This document shows, piece by piece, positions 1 through 9,151 of a DNA stretch of 64,000 bases. How positions within the stretch are numbered: the stretch's first letter is position 1; the number at the start of each line of letters is the position of its first letter. Source of the DNA: an uncultured Rhodopila sp. (lineage in GTDB: Bacteria; Pseudomonadota; Alphaproteobacteria; Acetobacterales; Acetobacteraceae); assembly GCF_903944925.1 (NCBI RefSeq), contig NZ_CAJATU010000167.1, positions 34,212-98,211 on the forward strand, read 5' to 3'. The notes beneath the pieces were generated by a model. It saw only the letters and a list, made by a program, of their open reading frames with translations, was not told the DNA's origin and did not search any database. The translations under genes and the position numbers were made by a program.

Positions 1-1768
1 GCAGCAGCGCCTCGATCTCGACGCCGTTCCAATGACTGCGAGTCAGCAGGCTGTGCGACTGCGCCATCGAGCGAATACGCTGCTCCAGCCCCTTCACGAA
101 GCCCCCCATCGACGTCGCCGATCGGCTGGTCTGCACGACCAGGGACTGGATGACGCCAAGCGTGTTCTTCACCCGGTGGTCGAGCTCGGCGATCAGCAGC
201 CGTTCGTGCGCGCGCACACGCTGCCGCTCGGCCGCCGCGGCCTCGATACGCCGCAGCACGACTTCCAGCAGCGCGACGCGCAGATCCAGCGCCGCCTCAC
301 GCTCGGATGCCGTCCAGGGCGCCGATTGGCCGCGCACCGTCTGTTTCCAGGCCTCGAACGATGCCCGCGGACCCAGCCGATGGGCGTTTGGCCCGGGGTT
401 GACAGGCTTGGCGGGGTCGCCGCCCCAGGTGACGGTGTGGATGATCTCCGGCCGGAACCACAGGATGAACCGCCGCGGCTCCCGCGATACCAGGATCGCC
501 AGCAGGCCGGATGCCGCTTCGCAGTATGACCGGGCGGGCGGCCACACTTCGCCCAGACGATCTGTGGCGAAAACCGCGTCTTCGCCGCCCATCGTCCGGC
601 TCAGCCAGTCGATCAAGGCCGCCAGATCTTGCGGCGGAGGGGTGCGGCCGAAACAAACCTGGCCGCCCGGGTCATCGAACAGGCACAGCCCATCGGCCTG
701 AACATAATCCAGCAGTTCCGCAGACCGTTTGGCGATCCCGGTCGCATAGTCGTCCTCAGCGGCGAGGTGCACCATCATCCGCTGCAGGATATCCCGGCTT
801 TTCAGCCGCTCGCCGAACTGCTCGCGGCGTTCCTGTATGTCGAGCTGGAGGGAGAGCATGGAGCCGAACAGCTCGCACACCGCTCGCAGGTGACGCGGCA
901 GCCGGAGCGGGCTGCCATGATGGCAGGCGATCAGGCCCCACAGCCTGTTGTTCTGAACAATCGAAACCGACATCGACGCATCGACGCCCATGTTGCGCAA
1001 ATACTCGCGGTGTATCGGCGAGACGTCGCGCAGCGTGGCGAAGCTCATGTCGAGCGGCTCGCCGGTCAGCGGGTTTTCCGCCGGAACCAGCCGCGCAGGC
1101 TCATAATCGACCCGGGTGATCAGCCGGAGCGGGGTTTTCACGTACAGCGCCCGGGCCTGCCGCGGGATGTCCGATTCCGGATAGTGCAGGTCGAGAAAAG
1201 CGGTCAGATCCTCCCGCTTGCTTTCGGCGATGACCCGGCCGGACTCATCGTCCAGGAAGCGATACACCATCACCCGGTCGTAGCCGGTGATCCGCCGCAC
1301 CCGTTCCGCCGCGGCCTGGCAGATCGCGGCTATCGACGGCTCTCGATCCAGTCCTTCCAGCATGCCATGCACGGCCAGCAACGGGTCGGTTGTGAAACGA
1401 TCGGCCGGACTCGCCGCCTCGAACTCCAGCACCAGCAGCCCGCCGGACCGGTAAACACTCGCATCCACCGGCCGATCGGCGGCGAACCGCAGGGCGGGGT
1501 CGAGCAGGTAGCGCGGCCGGACCAGGCCGGGCTCGGCGGCAAGCGCGTGCAGCAACGCGACCTGGCCGGGGTTGAGCAGGGTGTTTATGCCGCGGCCGAG
1601 CAAGCCGGCGAGCGGCTGGTTCAGCAAAGCTTCGGTGTCTCCGGCGGCCTGGAGCACGGCCAGCGTGTCAGCGTGCAGCACCAGCATCGCCCCGTGCGGC
1701 AGGATCGCGCCGGGAAGATGGATCGGCTCGCGTTCGCAGTTGGTGAGATCGACCCGAAACTGGCTCAT
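1..1768 (-). CDS. bphP: Bacteriophytochrome with HWE-type histidine kinase (3' end outside window)
   Basis: Red/far-red light receptor kinase. The 589 visible residues read PAS (about 1-110), GAF (about 130-300), PHY (about 310-500), then the start of a transmitter. Cys11 lies in the N-terminal context expected for covalent biliverdin attachment; the GAF domain has the conserved ESDIP motif and the PHY domain an ILWFRPE stretch followed by a WGG motif. The kinase H-box is ELDHRVKNTL with His near residue 531, followed by an HSLLTRSHW motif typical of HWE/HisKA_2 kinases rather than classical HisKA. The ATP-binding domain lies beyond position 1. The ATG at 1768 is 1 base after the stop of the heme oxygenase gene, so the two are probably co-transcribed and co-translated. 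No response regulator is visible in the window. Confidence 0.93.
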   Translation of the reverse strand, partial: MSQFRVDLTNCEREPIHLPGAILPHGAMLVLHADTLAVLQAAGDTEALLNQPLAGLLGRGINTLLNPGQVALLHALAAEPGLVRPRYLLDPALRFAADRPVDASVYRSGGLLVLEFEAASPADRFTTDPLLAVHGMLEGLDREPSIAAICQAAAERVRRITGYDRVMVYRFLDDESGRVIAESKREDLTAFLDLHYPESDIPRQARALYVKTPLRLITRVDYEPARLVPAENPLTGEPLDMSFATLRDVSPIHREYLRNMGVDASMSVSIVQNNRLWGLIACHHGSPLRLPRHLRAVCELFGSMLSLQLDIQERREQFGERLKSRDILQRMMVHLAAEDDYATGIAKRSAELLDYVQADGLCLFDDPGGQVCFGRTPPPQDLAALIDWLSRTMGGEDAVFATDRLGEVWPPARSYCEAASGLLAILVSREPRRFILWFRPEIIHTVTWGGDPAKPVNPGPNAHRLGPRASFEAWKQTVRGQSAPWTASEREAALDLRVALLEVVLRRIEAAAAERQRVRAHERLLIAELDHRVKNTLGVIQSLVVQTSRSATSMGGFVKGLEQRIRSMAQSHSLLTRSHWNGVEIEALL

Positions 1769-1769
1769 G

Positions 1770-2399
1770 TCAGCGTTCGGCATGCGTCCCGGCAGCCTTC
1801 CAGTCCAGCCAGGTCTCGAACGCGGCAAAAGTCTCAACGGCCGCGGCGATCATCTCCGCACACGCCGCCGGATCCTCCCCCGCGGCATCCAGCCCATCGG
1901 CAAAGGTCCGCCAGGCCTTGCCGGTATCCGCATCGCGGCCGCTGAAGAAGCAGCGGCCTGCCCGCACGTCCGGGCCGAACAGGTGATCGAGGCGCTTGGA
2001 CAGCTCGCGGCCACCCAGCGTCGAGCCCTCGACGACATACTGTGCGCCCAATCTGCGGTGCGGCGTATCGAGCCGGGGCAGGGACGCGCACAGCGGCAGC
2101 GCCGCGATCGCCGCGTTGGTCAGACCGAGCGTCCGCATGTCGTCCGCCAGCCATTCGCTGCGTTCGGGGGCGATGCCGGCCGCGGCTTCGAACGGCACGT
2201 GGAAGCCATAGAGGCGGCCGAGCAGCACACGATAGGATGCAAGCTCGATCGTCCCGGCCTGCACGGTGCCGAGAACCGGATGCACGTGCAGCCGTGCGTG
2301 GACAGCCCGGGTGGCTTCCCGCAGCGCAAACCGAGCGCTGCGCGGCGCCGCGGCCGGGGTGGCCGTGCGGTCAAGGGCGGCTGGTCCAGCGGTGGTCAT
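1770..2399 (-). CDS. bphO: Bacteriophytochrome-associated heme oxygenase
   Basis: Cleaves heme to biliverdin, CO and iron; the biliverdin becomes the chromophore of the adjacent phytochrome. The 209-residue length fits the bacterial BphO/HmuO family. The probable proximal heme ligand is His34 in ATRAVHARL, and a distal-helix-like Gly-rich segment (VVEGSTLGG) follows around residue 120. First gene of a two-gene operon with bphP, separated by a single base. The ATG at 2399 is chosen because it precedes the conserved helix by about 30 residues; the first 20 residues are Ala/Pro-rich and could be linker. The 204-base divergent gap to the helicase gene must hold its promoter. Confidence 0.9.
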   Translation of the reverse strand: MTTAGPAALDRTATPAAAPRSARFALREATRAVHARLHVHPVLGTVQAGTIELASYRVLLGRLYGFHVPFEAAAGIAPERSEWLADDMRTLGLTNAAIAALPLCASLPRLDTPHRRLGAQYVVEGSTLGGRELSKRLDHLFGPDVRAGRCFFSGRDADTGKAWRTFADGLDAAGEDPAACAEMIAAAVETFAAFETWLDWKAAGTHAER

Positions 2400-2603
2400 C
2401 AGGAGGCGTGTCCCGTGCGGTTCGATTCATGTCGGCCGGCTCGCGGCTGGTGGTGCAGCTTACAGGACTTCAAAGCCGCTGTCTCATCCCTGCAATGCAA
2501 CCTCCGCGGGTGACTATCAGAAACCGCCAGAGTCCGATATGCGTTTGGCGAGTGAGTGGCGGCGGGTTATGCATGGCGAGCATCGTCGGCGTAAAATAAC
2601 GGC

Positions 2604-5288
2604 ATGCCCCGATTCGGATTGCGCCTCACCCCCCATGGACACCTGGCCGCCGACAGTCAGGATGACGCCCCAGACATCGAGGCCGCGGTCGCCGCCCGCC
2701 TGACCGAGGCTTTTGCCCGCGGCACCGGCCAAGGGCTGGTACGGCTGGGTGCCGGCGAAGTCGGGCAGGCCCTGCCGCCCCTCCTGGTATGGTGGCGCGG
2801 CTTCGCGGCGCGATATATCGGCTCACTCTGCCTGCATGCGTCCGGCGCGGAGGACGACGGCGCGGCCCCGCTGCCCGAAGTGCCGCCGCCAACCGGGGCC
2901 GAGCGCGCTTCGCTCGTGCTCACCGCGCCGCTCATGGCTGGCGCGGAGTATCTCACCCCGGACCTGCTGCTGGACCTGTGGGCTGAGATGGCGCGGGCCT
3001 TCGCGGCCGCCCTGGCCGAATCCGGCAGCGGCCTGCAGAGCTTCCTGACGTCGCTCAACCCCGCCTGGAACCTGGTCGGACGGGTACATTTCAACCTGGC
3101 GGAAAACCGCCGCGACGCCGAACAGCCGTTCGCTTTCATGGCGACCTACACGACCCGGCTCTCAGCGCAGGCGAGGGCGCAGCACGTTCCGCTCGGCCAG
3201 GCGCTGCGCGAATACGCCGGGGAAAACGACAGGCTGCTGTCGCTGCTGCTACCGGTGCAGCGCGCGGCGGAGCACTGCGACTGGCTGCGGACGATGATCG
3301 ACGCCGGCGAGATTTTCCACCCGTTGCGCTGGGGGGCCGCCGAGGCGTCGCGCTTCCTGCGCAGCCTCCCCGAACTGGAAAGCGCCGGCGTGGTCGTCCG
3401 CATGCCGGCCGCGTGGCGCGCCAACCGGCCGCCACGGCCGCAGGTCACCGGCACCATCGGCGCCCGTCCGCCATCGGAGGTCGGCCTGGACGCGCTGCTG
3501 GACTTCCGCATGGGTGTCTCGCTGGACGGCGAACCGCTGACCGAGGACGAGATCGCCGGCCTGCTCGCCGGCACCGAGGATCTAGTACTGCTGCGCGGCC
3601 AATGGGTGGAAATCGACCGGGATCGCTTCGAACGCACTATGGAGCAGTTCCGTGCCGCCGAGGCGCTGGCCGCCAGAGACGGCATGAGCTTCGCCGAGGC
3701 GATGCGGATGCTGGCGGGCGCCCCCGTCACCGGCGACGAGCCGGCCGCGCGCGACACCGACTGGTCGTCCGTGACGGCGGGTCCCTGGCTGGAACAGACC
3801 CTGGCCGCGCTACGGGGCGCGGACGGCGATGGCGGCGATCCCGGCGCGGCGCTGCACGGGACGTTGCGGCCCTATCAGCGCGCCGGCACGCGGTGGCTGC
3901 ATCTGCTGTCGGGCCTCGGCCTGGGCGCCTGCCTCGCAGACGACATGGGTCTCGGCAAGACCATCCAGGTGCTGTCGCTGCTGCTGGTGGACAAGGCGCG
4001 CAATCCCGGAGGCCGGCCGAACCTGCTGGTGGCGCCGGCCTCGCTGCTCGGCAACTGGGCGGCGGAGATCGAGAAATTCGCCCCCGGCCTGAATGCCGCG
4101 ATCGTGCACCCGTCGGCGATGACCGCTGATGCGATCAAGCAGTTCGCGCCTGAGCAATACGACCTCGCCATCACCAGCTACGGCTCGTTGCTGCGCATCC
4201 CGGCCTTTGCCGAGACGGCATGGCGCTTCGTCATCCTGGATGAGGCGCAGGCGATCAAGAACCCGAACGCGCGGCAGACCAAGGCGGCGAAGGCACTGCG
4301 CGGTTCGGCGCGCATCGCACTGACCGGCACGCCGGTGGAGAACAGCCTCGGCGACCTGTGGTCGATCTTCGATTTCATCAATCCCGGCCTGCTGGGCAGC
4401 GCCAGGCAGTTTTCCCGCTACGCCAAGGGCCTGGCCGAGCGGACCGACAATCCATACGGGCCGCTGCGGGAGCTTGTGCGGCCGTACATTCTGCGCCGGA
4501 TGAAGACAGACCGGTCGATCATCGCCGATTTGCCCGACAAGACGGAGATCAAGGCGTATTGCGGGCTGAGCAAGCGGCAGGCGGCGCTGTATGAGCAGGC
4601 GGTGCAAGACCTGGCAGAAAGCCTGGAGGAATCGGAGGGCATCCAGCGCAAGGGCGTCGTGCTGGCGATGCTGATGCGGTTGAAGCAGATCTGTAACCAT
4701 CCTTCGCAGTGGCTGAACGACCAGGCCTGGGCGGAGGAGGACAGCGGCAAATGGGCCCGCCTGCGGGAGATCGCCGAGGTCGTCGCCGCGCGGCAGGAGA
4801 AGATGCTGGTGTTCACCCAGTTCCGCGAGATGACCGGACCGCTGGCGGCTTTCCTCGGCCAGGTATTCGGGCGCTCCGGCCTGGTGCTGCATGGCGAGAC
4901 GGCGGTGAAGCACCGCAAGGCGCTGGTGCAACGGTTCCAGGAGGACGAGGCGGTGCCGTTCTTCGTGCTGTCGCTGAAGGCGGGCGGCTCCGGGCTGACC
5001 CTGACCGCGGCGTCGCATGTCGTGCATGTCGATCGCTGGTGGAACCCGGCGGTGGAGAATCAGGCGACCGACCGGGCGTTCCGCATCGGCCAGAAGAAAA
5101 ACGTCGTGGTGCACAAGTTCATCTGCCGCGGCACGGTCGAGGAGAAAATCGACCGCTTGATCGAATCGAAGCGCGGGTTGTCAGATGAGCTGCTGGCGGG
5201 CGGCGGGGAGATCAACCTCACCGAAATGAGAAACGACGAGCTGTTGCGGCTGGTGGCCCTGGACCTCCATACCGCAATGAAGGAGTAA
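2604..5288 (+). CDS. SNF2-family DEAD/DEAH-box helicase (RapA2/HepA-like)
   Basis: ATP-dependent double-stranded DNA translocase of the SNF2 superfamily, 894 residues. The N-terminal 400 residues match the SNF2-associated region of bacterial members. The motor has motif I DDMGLGKT near residue 446, Ia LLVAPASLLGNW, motif II as DEAQ near 543, motif III LTGTP, and in the second RecA lobe motif V GGSGLTLT and motif VI ATDRAFRIGQ. Bacterial SNF2 proteins next to SWIM-domain proteins are common, but their role (transcription or repair remodelling) is not established. The ATG at 2604 is the first start after an in-frame TAA. The stop is 5 bases before the next ATG, and the AAGGAG ribosome site of that gene (5281-5286) overlaps this gene's end, indicating an operon. 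Confidence 0.93.
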   Translation: MPRFGLRLTPHGHLAADSQDDAPDIEAAVAARLTEAFARGTGQGLVRLGAGEVGQALPPLLVWWRGFAARYIGSLCLHASGAEDDGAAPLPEVPPPTGAERASLVLTAPLMAGAEYLTPDLLLDLWAEMARAFAAALAESGSGLQSFLTSLNPAWNLVGRVHFNLAENRRDAEQPFAFMATYTTRLSAQARAQHVPLGQALREYAGENDRLLSLLLPVQRAAEHCDWLRTMIDAGEIFHPLRWGAAEASRFLRSLPELESAGVVVRMPAAWRANRPPRPQVTGTIGARPPSEVGLDALLDFRMGVSLDGEPLTEDEIAGLLAGTEDLVLLRGQWVEIDRDRFERTMEQFRAAEALAARDGMSFAEAMRMLAGAPVTGDEPAARDTDWSSVTAGPWLEQTLAALRGADGDGGDPGAALHGTLRPYQRAGTRWLHLLSGLGLGACLADDMGLGKTIQVLSLLLVDKARNPGGRPNLLVAPASLLGNWAAEIEKFAPGLNAAIVHPSAMTADAIKQFAPEQYDLAITSYGSLLRIPAFAETAWRFVILDEAQAIKNPNARQTKAAKALRGSARIALTGTPVENSLGDLWSIFDFINPGLLGSARQFSRYAKGLAERTDNPYGPLRELVRPYILRRMKTDRSIIADLPDKTEIKAYCGLSKRQAALYEQAVQDLAESLEESEGIQRKGVVLAMLMRLKQICNHPSQWLNDQAWAEEDSGKWARLREIAEVVAARQEKMLVFTQFREMTGPLAAFLGQVFGRSGLVLHGETAVKHRKALVQRFQEDEAVPFFVLSLKAGGSGLTLTAASHVVHVDRWWNPAVENQATDRAFRIGQKKNVVVHKFICRGTVEEKIDRLIESKRGLSDELLAGGGEINLTEMRNDELLRLVALDLHTAMKE

Positions 5289-5293
5289 GGGGT

Positions 5294-6385
5294 ATGTCGC
5301 GCTACTACGGGGGATGGGCGCCTTATGTGCCGGTGGCGGAACGCCGCCGCAAGGCTGCCCTGGCGATGCAGAAGCTGACTAAGAAGGGCACGGTGGTTTC
5401 TCCGGTCACGCTGGAAGGCAAGAAGATCGCCGCGACGTTCTGGGGCAAGGCCTGGTGCGACAACCTGGAAAGCTATCGCGATTACGACAACCGGCTGCCG
5501 CGCGGCCGCACCTATGTGCGCAACGGCTCGGTCGTCGATCTCCAGATCAGGCCGAACGAGGTGACGGCGATGGTCAGCGGATCGGAGATCTACAGGGTCA
5601 GGATCAGCATCGGCGAAGTGGTCAAGGCGCACTGGAAATCGATTTGCGCCGATTGCGCGGGCGGGATCGACTCGCTGGTGGAACTGCTGCAGGGGCGGCT
5701 GTCCAAGGGGGTGATGGAGCGGATCTGCCGCCAGGGCACCGGCCTGTTCCCGAAACCGTCGGAAATCCGCTTTTCGTGCAGTTGCCCTGACTCCGCATCG
5801 ATGTGCAAGCATGTCGCGGCCACGCTGTACGGCGTCGGGTCGCGCCTCGATCTGAAGCCGGAACTGCTGTTTCTGCTGCGCTCGGTCAACGAGAAGGATC
5901 TGGTGGCCGATATCGGCGCGGCCCTGCCGCTGTCGAAAGGCGGGCCGGCTGCCGGCAAGGTGCTGGAAACCGACGACATGGCGGCGCTGTTCGGCCTGGA
6001 TATGGGCGGCGATGACGCGCCTGAAGCGGTTGACGGCGGCGCGGCCAAGGCGGTGCCCGCGCAGCAACGGCGAGACGTCGCGCGAAAACCTGAGCCATCG
6101 GCGGAGGCGGTGCGGAAGTCGCGCGCACGTAAGGCGGGAAGTTCATCCGGTCCGGTGGCGCGGGCCAAGACTGCCGCGGTATCGGCGCGGGAAACCGCTG
6201 CCCCCGTTACCCGGGTCGAAGCGGTCGTTCGGCAACCGGCCGGACGGCGCCCGAAGACGGCGGTAGCCGTTCATGTGTTGCAAAATTCCGCCGCAAAGAC
6301 CGCTTCGCCGCGAAAGAAAGCCCGCTTCCGGGAACAGGAACCGGTTCAATGGTGGATTGAGGGTGGGGGCGGGCGAGCGTCTTAA
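5294..6385 (+). CDS. SWIM zinc-finger protein
   Basis: Protein of 363 residues with a SWIM-type zinc finger: Cys162-x-Cys164 and Cys171-x-His173 in the expected CxC...CxH arrangement. SWIM fingers bind nucleic acid or protein and recur beside SNF2 helicases, so this is the likely DNA- or partner-binding subunit of the upstream helicase (inference). Residues from about 245 onward are Ala/Arg/Lys/Pro-rich and low-complexity, resembling a basic, disordered DNA-binding tail. Translation probably starts from the AAGGAG motif overlapping the helicase stop codon, 7 bases before the ATG. Confidence 0.88.
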   Translation: MSRYYGGWAPYVPVAERRRKAALAMQKLTKKGTVVSPVTLEGKKIAATFWGKAWCDNLESYRDYDNRLPRGRTYVRNGSVVDLQIRPNEVTAMVSGSEIYRVRISIGEVVKAHWKSICADCAGGIDSLVELLQGRLSKGVMERICRQGTGLFPKPSEIRFSCSCPDSASMCKHVAATLYGVGSRLDLKPELLFLLRSVNEKDLVADIGAALPLSKGGPAAGKVLETDDMAALFGLDMGGDDAPEAVDGGAAKAVPAQQRRDVARKPEPSAEAVRKSRARKAGSSSGPVARAKTAAVSARETAAPVTRVEAVVRQPAGRRPKTAVAVHVLQNSAAKTASPRKKARFREQEPVQWWIEGGGGRAS

Positions 6386-6438
6386 ACGAAAGGTGAAGAT
6401 GGCCGAGCCTCGGGCGGAGCAAGGGCTTCTTCCTCACC

Positions 6439-6468
6439 GTCTTGGCCGGGACTACGCCCGGCCAAGAC
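6439..6468. terminator. Perfect 12-bp hairpin between convergent genes
   Basis: Two 12-base arms (6439-6450 and 6457-6468, beginning GTCTTGGCCGGG) flank a 6-base loop. It lies between the 3' ends of the SWIM gene and the oppositely oriented glutathionyl-hydroquinone reductase gene, so it could terminate both. There is no T-run. The segment from 6432 begins with CCTCACCGTC, shared with the palindromic element at 9981-10070, so it may be a repeat-family member reused as a terminator. Confidence 0.6.
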
Positions 6469-6485
6469 GATCGACGAGCTGATGC

Positions 6486-7481
6486 TCAGAACACGATCAG
6501 CGTATCGACCCCGCGCTCCCGATCCGGCGTTGCACTGAAATCGATCGCCGGTCCCGCCGGCACGATCCCGGTCGGATTGATCCGCCGGTGGCTCATGTAA
6601 TAGTGCCGCTTGATGTGCCCCAGATCGACAGTCGCGGCGACACCGGGAAGCTGGAAGATGTCGCGGGTATAGGCCCACAGATGCCGGTAATCGACGATCC
6701 GCCGGACGTTGCACTTGAAGTGCCCATGATAGACGGCATCGAACCGCACCAGCGTGGTGAACAGCCTGATATCCGCCTCCGTCAGCCGATCGGCGCAGAG
6801 AAAGCGTGACTGCGACAGGCGATCCTCCAGCCAGTCCAGCGTCTCGAACAGCGGCGCCACCGCCGCTTCATACGCCGCCTGGGTGGTGGCGAAGCCGCAT
6901 TTGTAGACCCCGTTGTTCAGCGTGTCGTAGACCCGCTGGTTGACGGCATCGATCTCCTGCCGCAACGCCGCCGGATAGAAATCGCCCGGCCTGGCGCCAA
7001 CCTGGTCGAAGGCGGTGCCGAGCATCCGGATGATGTCGCCGCTTTCGTTGTTGACGATCGCCTGCGTATGCTTGTCCCACAGAATCGGCACGGTCGCGCG
7101 GCCGCTGTACTGCTCATCGGCACGGCTGTATAGTTCGTGCAGGTAGCGGCTGCTGCAGACCGTGTCCGGGATCACGCCCTCCCCGGACTTGAAGGTCCAG
7201 CCCTGTTCGGCCATCAGCCAGTGGGTCACCGAGATCGGAATGATCTCCTCCAGCCCCTTCAGCGCCCGCATGATCAAAGTGCGGTGGGCCCAGGGGCAGG
7301 CGAGCGACACATACAGGTGGTAGCGCCCCGGCACGGCCCGGAAGCCGTCCTGTCCGGTAGGACCCGGCCGACCGTCCGGCGTGACCCAATCGCGGAAGGC
7401 GCTGTCCTTGCGCTCGAAATGACCGTCCTTGCTGGGTTCCGGTTCCTGCTCCTGCCACTCGCCGTTGATCAGCAATCCCAT
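6486..7481 (-). CDS. yqjG: Glutathionyl-hydroquinone reductase (omega-class GST-like)
   Basis: Reduces S-glutathionyl-(hydro)quinones using glutathione, a cytoplasmic detoxification or quinone-housekeeping reaction. At 331 residues it has the family length. The catalytic Cys62 lies in LACPWAHR, the signature of the Xi/omega-like class (PcpF, YqjG, ECM4). The N-terminal GST fold is followed by an all-helical C-terminal domain containing ADIRLFTTLVRFD. ATG at 7481. The vWA gene upstream on the same strand ends 16 bases away, so the two may share a transcript, though no functional link is evident. Confidence 0.92.
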   Translation of the reverse strand: MGLLINGEWQEQEPEPSKDGHFERKDSAFRDWVTPDGRPGPTGQDGFRAVPGRYHLYVSLACPWAHRTLIMRALKGLEEIIPISVTHWLMAEQGWTFKSGEGVIPDTVCSSRYLHELYSRADEQYSGRATVPILWDKHTQAIVNNESGDIIRMLGTAFDQVGARPGDFYPAALRQEIDAVNQRVYDTLNNGVYKCGFATTQAAYEAAVAPLFETLDWLEDRLSQSRFLCADRLTEADIRLFTTLVRFDAVYHGHFKCNVRRIVDYRHLWAYTRDIFQLPGVAATVDLGHIKRHYYMSHRRINPTGIVPAGPAIDFSATPDRERGVDTLIVF

Positions 7482-7497
7482 CGATGCGCTTCCCGGG

Positions 7498-8241
7498 TTA
7501 TGGTTTGGCGGCGAAACTCGCCGCCGCCGGGCCGGAGGCGATCTCGTCCACCAGCTTGCGAGTCATCGCCTCGCCGAAACTGGGGAAGTCATGCACCTCC
7601 AGCACGAAGCTGCCGGGGCCGCCCGTGACGTTCTCCCGGTAGTAGTTGGCCAGGCCCCCCGGCGGCTGCACATGCGCGAAGGTCCACGACACCGGATGCT
7701 CGTTGATGATCGCCAGCCCGTTAATGGTGATGCCGGCCTTGACCGCGTCGTCGCGCGCCTCGGCCACCTCGCGCCCCGCATTGTTGGTGCCGTCGCCGCA
7801 CACGTCGATGACCCGCCGCGCCGCGTTCAGCCCGGTTTCGGCGAGAAGCTGCACGCCCTGGTCGATGCCGGCGCTGATCGCCGTGCGGCCCCAGAACGAG
7901 CGCGATTCGGCGTTCAGCCGCTGGATGAAGGCATCGGCCGAGGCGCGGTCGCGGATCACCATCCAGTCGAGCACGGTGCGGACCTCGAAACCGCTGGCAA
8001 ATTCGACATAGGAAACCGCGATCTGGCCGGCCGGCCCGCCCTTGATCGCCTCCAGCACTTTCGGGTTGCTGAACGCGCTGGCGTAGCCGTCTTTTTCCAG
8101 CTTGAACTCGCCGTCGTCGATACTGCGCGATACGTCGGTGACGAGCACCAGCGCGACATCCACGTCCTCCGCCAGCGCGGGGGTATTAGCCAGCAACGGC
8201 AGCACGCAGGCAAGCAGCGGGACGAGCACGAAGCGGCGCAT
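7498..8241 (-). CDS. Exported DUF1194 / von Willebrand A-domain protein
   Basis: A 247-residue protein with an N-terminal signal peptide (hydrophobic residues 4-20, likely cleavage after ALA near 24) and a vWA-like domain starting with the metal-binding MIDAS motif DVSRS (36-40). A second conserved segment, VIDVCGDGTNN, matches the DUF1194 family of uncharacterised periplasmic vWA proteins. These probably bind a partner in a metal-dependent way; no enzymatic residues are apparent. The start is the ATG at 8241, because GGAGG sits 9 bases upstream; a GTG three codons earlier directly abuts that ribosome site. Confidence 0.85.
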   Translation of the reverse strand: MRRFVLVPLLACVLPLLANTPALAEDVDVALVLVTDVSRSIDDGEFKLEKDGYASAFSNPKVLEAIKGGPAGQIAVSYVEFASGFEVRTVLDWMVIRDRASADAFIQRLNAESRSFWGRTAISAGIDQGVQLLAETGLNAARRVIDVCGDGTNNAGREVAEARDDAVKAGITINGLAIINEHPVSWTFAHVQPPGGLANYYRENVTGGPGSFVLEVHDFPSFGEAMTRKLVDEIASGPAAASFAAKP

Positions 8242-8319
8242 CGGCGACACCCTCCAGTGTGCGATCTGACGCCCCGGAACGTCATCTCGTCAAAGGAAAT
8301 CGCGGGCGCTGCCGGCGAT

Positions 8320-8970
8320 CTATTGACTGGCCCAGACGATGCGGTGGATCCAGGCCACATCGGTCAAATCGAAGCTGTAGTCTCGATGCTCGGGGTTCAA
8401 GCTTTTCAGGTCCACACGACGCGCGGAGCGGCGGGCCAGCTCCTTGGCCATGACCTCCCCGGCCACGGTGCGCACCACGACGCGGTCGCCGCGGCGTATC
8501 GGCGCGGTTGGCGAGACGATCACCTGGTCGCCGTCGCGGAATACCGGCTCCATCGAATCGCCGCTGATCTCCAGCGCATAGGCATTGGGATCGGCGATTT
8601 CCGGCAGGCTGACCTCATCCCAGCCGCCGCCGACGGGGTAGCCGCCATCGTCGAAAAACCCCTCGCCGCCGGCCTGCGCCAAACCAATCAGCGGGATGCG
8701 GCGGGCGATGCCGCGGCTGCCGGCGGCGCTGGCCAGGGCGCGCGCGCCCGACACCAGGGCGGTAAAGCTTTCCAATGAGGCGCCGGTCGCGTCGAGCACC
8801 TTGGCCACGCTTTCGGTGCTCGGCCAGCGGTTGCGGCCGTCCGGCATCCGCCGCTTGGACGGATTGAACGTGGTGGCGTCGAGGCCGGACCGCTTCGCCA
8901 GGCCCGAGGCGGACAGCCCGTTTTCAGCGGCCAGCGTGTCGATTGCGCGCCAGACATCTTCGTGTTTCAT
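8320..8970 (-). CDS. LexA/CI-like S24-peptidase repressor with N-terminal HTH
   Basis: Transcription repressor of the phage CI/LexA type, 216 residues. Residues 1-70 form an XRE-like helix-turn-helix (SASGLAKRSGLDATTF). Residues 90-216 are an S24 self-cleaving peptidase with Ser139 in GDSMEP and Lys176 in VMAKEL, 37 residues apart as in LexA, and a plausible Ala100-Gly101 cleavage site. It is transcribed divergently from the 127-residue gene at 9152, and the 181-base gap contains two inverted repeats (9027-9040, 9078-9093) that are candidate operators. DNA damage could relieve repression by RecA-stimulated cleavage (family knowledge; not shown here). It may be a domesticated prophage repressor. 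Confidence 0.9.
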   Translation of the reverse strand: MKHEDVWRAIDTLAAENGLSASGLAKRSGLDATTFNPSKRRMPDGRNRWPSTESVAKVLDATGASLESFTALVSGARALASAAGSRGIARRIPLIGLAQAGGEGFFDDGGYPVGGGWDEVSLPEIADPNAYALEISGDSMEPVFRDGDQVIVSPTAPIRRGDRVVVRTVAGEVMAKELARRSARRVDLKSLNPEHRDYSFDLTDVAWIHRIVWASQ

Positions 8971-9026
8971 CGAGCGGCTCCGGTGGTTCGCCGGCGCGTC
9001 GGCGGCCGGCGAATCGCTGATAGATC

Positions 9027-9040
9027 ATTCCTTTAGGAAT
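9027..9040. promoter_or_regulatory. Operator-like palindrome near repressor start
   Basis: ATTCCTTTAGGAAT: 5-base arms around a 4-base centre, 57 bases upstream of the S24 repressor start. It is a candidate autoregulatory site; the assignment rests on position and symmetry only. Confidence 0.45.
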
Positions 9041-9077
9041 TGCTACCGGAGGCGCTAGGAAAATCAACCATTTTTTC

Positions 9078-9093
9078 TTGCATTTGTATGCAA
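9078..9093. promoter_or_regulatory. Operator-like palindrome TTGCAT-N4-ATGCAA
   Basis: A perfect 6+6 inverted repeat (TTGCATTTGTATGCAA) in the repressor/phage-like intergenic region, in an AT-rich stretch that probably contains the promoter of the gene at 9152. Likely bound by the divergent S24 repressor (inference). Its half-site differs from that of the palindrome at 9027, so the two may serve different proteins. Confidence 0.5.
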
Positions 9094-9151
9094 CCTGTGG
9101 TTTCATCCGGCCATGCGCCACCCCGTGAATTAACATTTTTGGGAAAACCTC

